From: an uncultured Campylobacter sp.
GTDB taxonomy: Bacteria > Campylobacterota > Campylobacteria > Campylobacterales > Campylobacteraceae
Length of the DNA stretch: 22,355 nucleotides
Direction of reading: 5' to 3'
Assembly: GCF_938015785.1 (NCBI RefSeq)
Contig: NZ_CALLWC010000007.1
Location: 1-22,355, forward strand
Part shown: positions 22,003-22,355 of the stretch, one piece after another
Layout: each line of letters opens with the position of its first letter
Numbering within the stretch: the stretch's first letter is position 1
Notes under the pieces: generated by a model
Database searches by the model: none
The model's input: the letters and a program-made list of their open reading frames with translations, nothing else
Told to the model about the DNA's origin: nothing
Translations under genes and position numbers: made by a program

Positions 22003-22355
22003 ATGAGACGAATTGTATTCTCGTCATTAGCGGCAATCGCGATTTTAAGCGGATGCAACCAACCTAAGGCCGATACGGCTCCGCAGCAAAAGCAAGAGTC
22101 CGTAGCGCATACGATCGTATTTCTACTCGGAGATACCGGAGATAAGCGCATCAGCCTTAGCTCGAACGATATGTTCGCAACGGGCGTGTTAACCGATGAA
22201 AAGGGTAAAAAGCATAATCTCAAACGCGCGGCTTCCGCAAGCGGCATAATGCTTACGAACGACGAAGGTATCGAGCTTCTTTTCAAACGCGGAGAGGGAG
22301 TGTATACACCGGGAAAAGGCAAGAAAGATATTCCGGTAACCTACACCGAGCACGA
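22003..22355 (+). CDS. Lipoprotein with a MliC-like (lysozyme inhibitor-type) domain (partial, 3' end off the window)
   Basis: This is the only plus-strand gene. The N-terminus MRRIVFSSLAAIAILSGCN is a lipoprotein signal with lipobox LSGC, so Cys18 should be lipidated and the protein anchored in the envelope. After a Gln-rich linker, visible residues include the segment KRAASASGIMLTNDEG then IELLFKRGEGVYTPGKGKKD. This resembles the SASGARY...DG..FW.KGDEA pattern of MliC-type periplasmic lysozyme inhibitors. The match is by eye and the C-terminus is cut off, so the domain call is tentative; the lipoprotein call is firm. It has its own promoter and a good AAAGGAG site. Confidence 0.75.
   Translation, partial: MRRIVFSSLAAIAILSGCNQPKADTAPQQKQESVAHTIVFLLGDTGDKRISLSSNDMFATGVLTDEKGKKHNLKRAASASGIMLTNDEGIELLFKRGEGVYTPGKGKKDIPVTYTEH

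Noticed and set aside
21906..22322. A 138-codon minus-strand frame at the right edge
   Set aside because: It lies antisense to the lipoprotein gene, which has a lipobox, ribosome site and -10 box; the antisense frame has none of these.
1..22355. CRISPR arrays, tRNA or rRNA genes, insertion sequences, prophage genes
   Set aside because: Nothing resembling regular spacer-repeat arrays, tRNA cloverleafs, transposases or phage proteins was found on either strand.

Overview
The window looks like a non-thermophilic Campylobacter with a rather high GC content (C. gracilis-like; this is inferred from GC content and gene order, not proven). It joins three blocks, almost all transcribed leftward (minus strand). 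Block 1 (positions 1-14961) is a pgl protein N-glycosylation locus. In transcription order it reads gne, a Wzx-type flippase, an FrhB-like Fe-S protein, a polysaccharide pyruvyltransferase-family protein, pglH, a family-2 glycosyltransferase in the pglI position, a second PglH-like glycosyltransferase, pglJ, pglB, pglA, pglC and pglD (cut by the left edge). This follows the C. jejuni order gne-pglK-pglH-pglI-pglJ-pglB-pglA-pglC-pglD, with two differences: the ABC flippase PglK is replaced by an unrelated MOP-superfamily flippase, and an FrhB-like plus pyruvyltransferase pair is inserted. Most joints overlap by 1-14 nt or are 1-2 nt apart, and a good -10 box lies just upstream of gne, so a single long operon is likely.

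The proposed pathway starts with PglD, which finishes UDP-diNAcBac. PglC loads it on undecaprenyl phosphate, then PglA, PglJ and the PglH-type enzymes extend it with HexNAc made by Gne. The GT2 enzyme, pyruvyltransferase-like and FrhB-like proteins may decorate it. The Wzx protein would flip it and PglB would transfer it to Asn in periplasmic proteins. An N-glycan carrying an acidic (pyruvyl-type) modification and flipped by Wzx is the most interesting possibility here, but it is an inference.

Block 2 (15014-17840) holds a signal-peptide-bearing small ATP-dependent DNA ligase, a PolB-like 3'-5' exonuclease, a possible 36-codon gene and an unknown 120-residue protein. Block 3 (17846-21865) is the glycolytic cluster gapA-pgk-tpiA followed by fabI, as in other Campylobacter. 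Two long nested hairpins of the same design lie between tpiA and fabI. At the right edge a plus-strand lipoprotein gene with an MliC-like domain runs off the window.

A second striking theme is a family of in-frame Asn-Ser-rich, low-complexity inserts (codons AAT-TCY flanked by AAA/GCG-type codons) found in four unrelated proteins: the PglB N-terminus, the FrhB-like protein, the GT2 enzyme and the exonuclease. No tRNA, rRNA, CRISPR array or insertion sequence was recognised.
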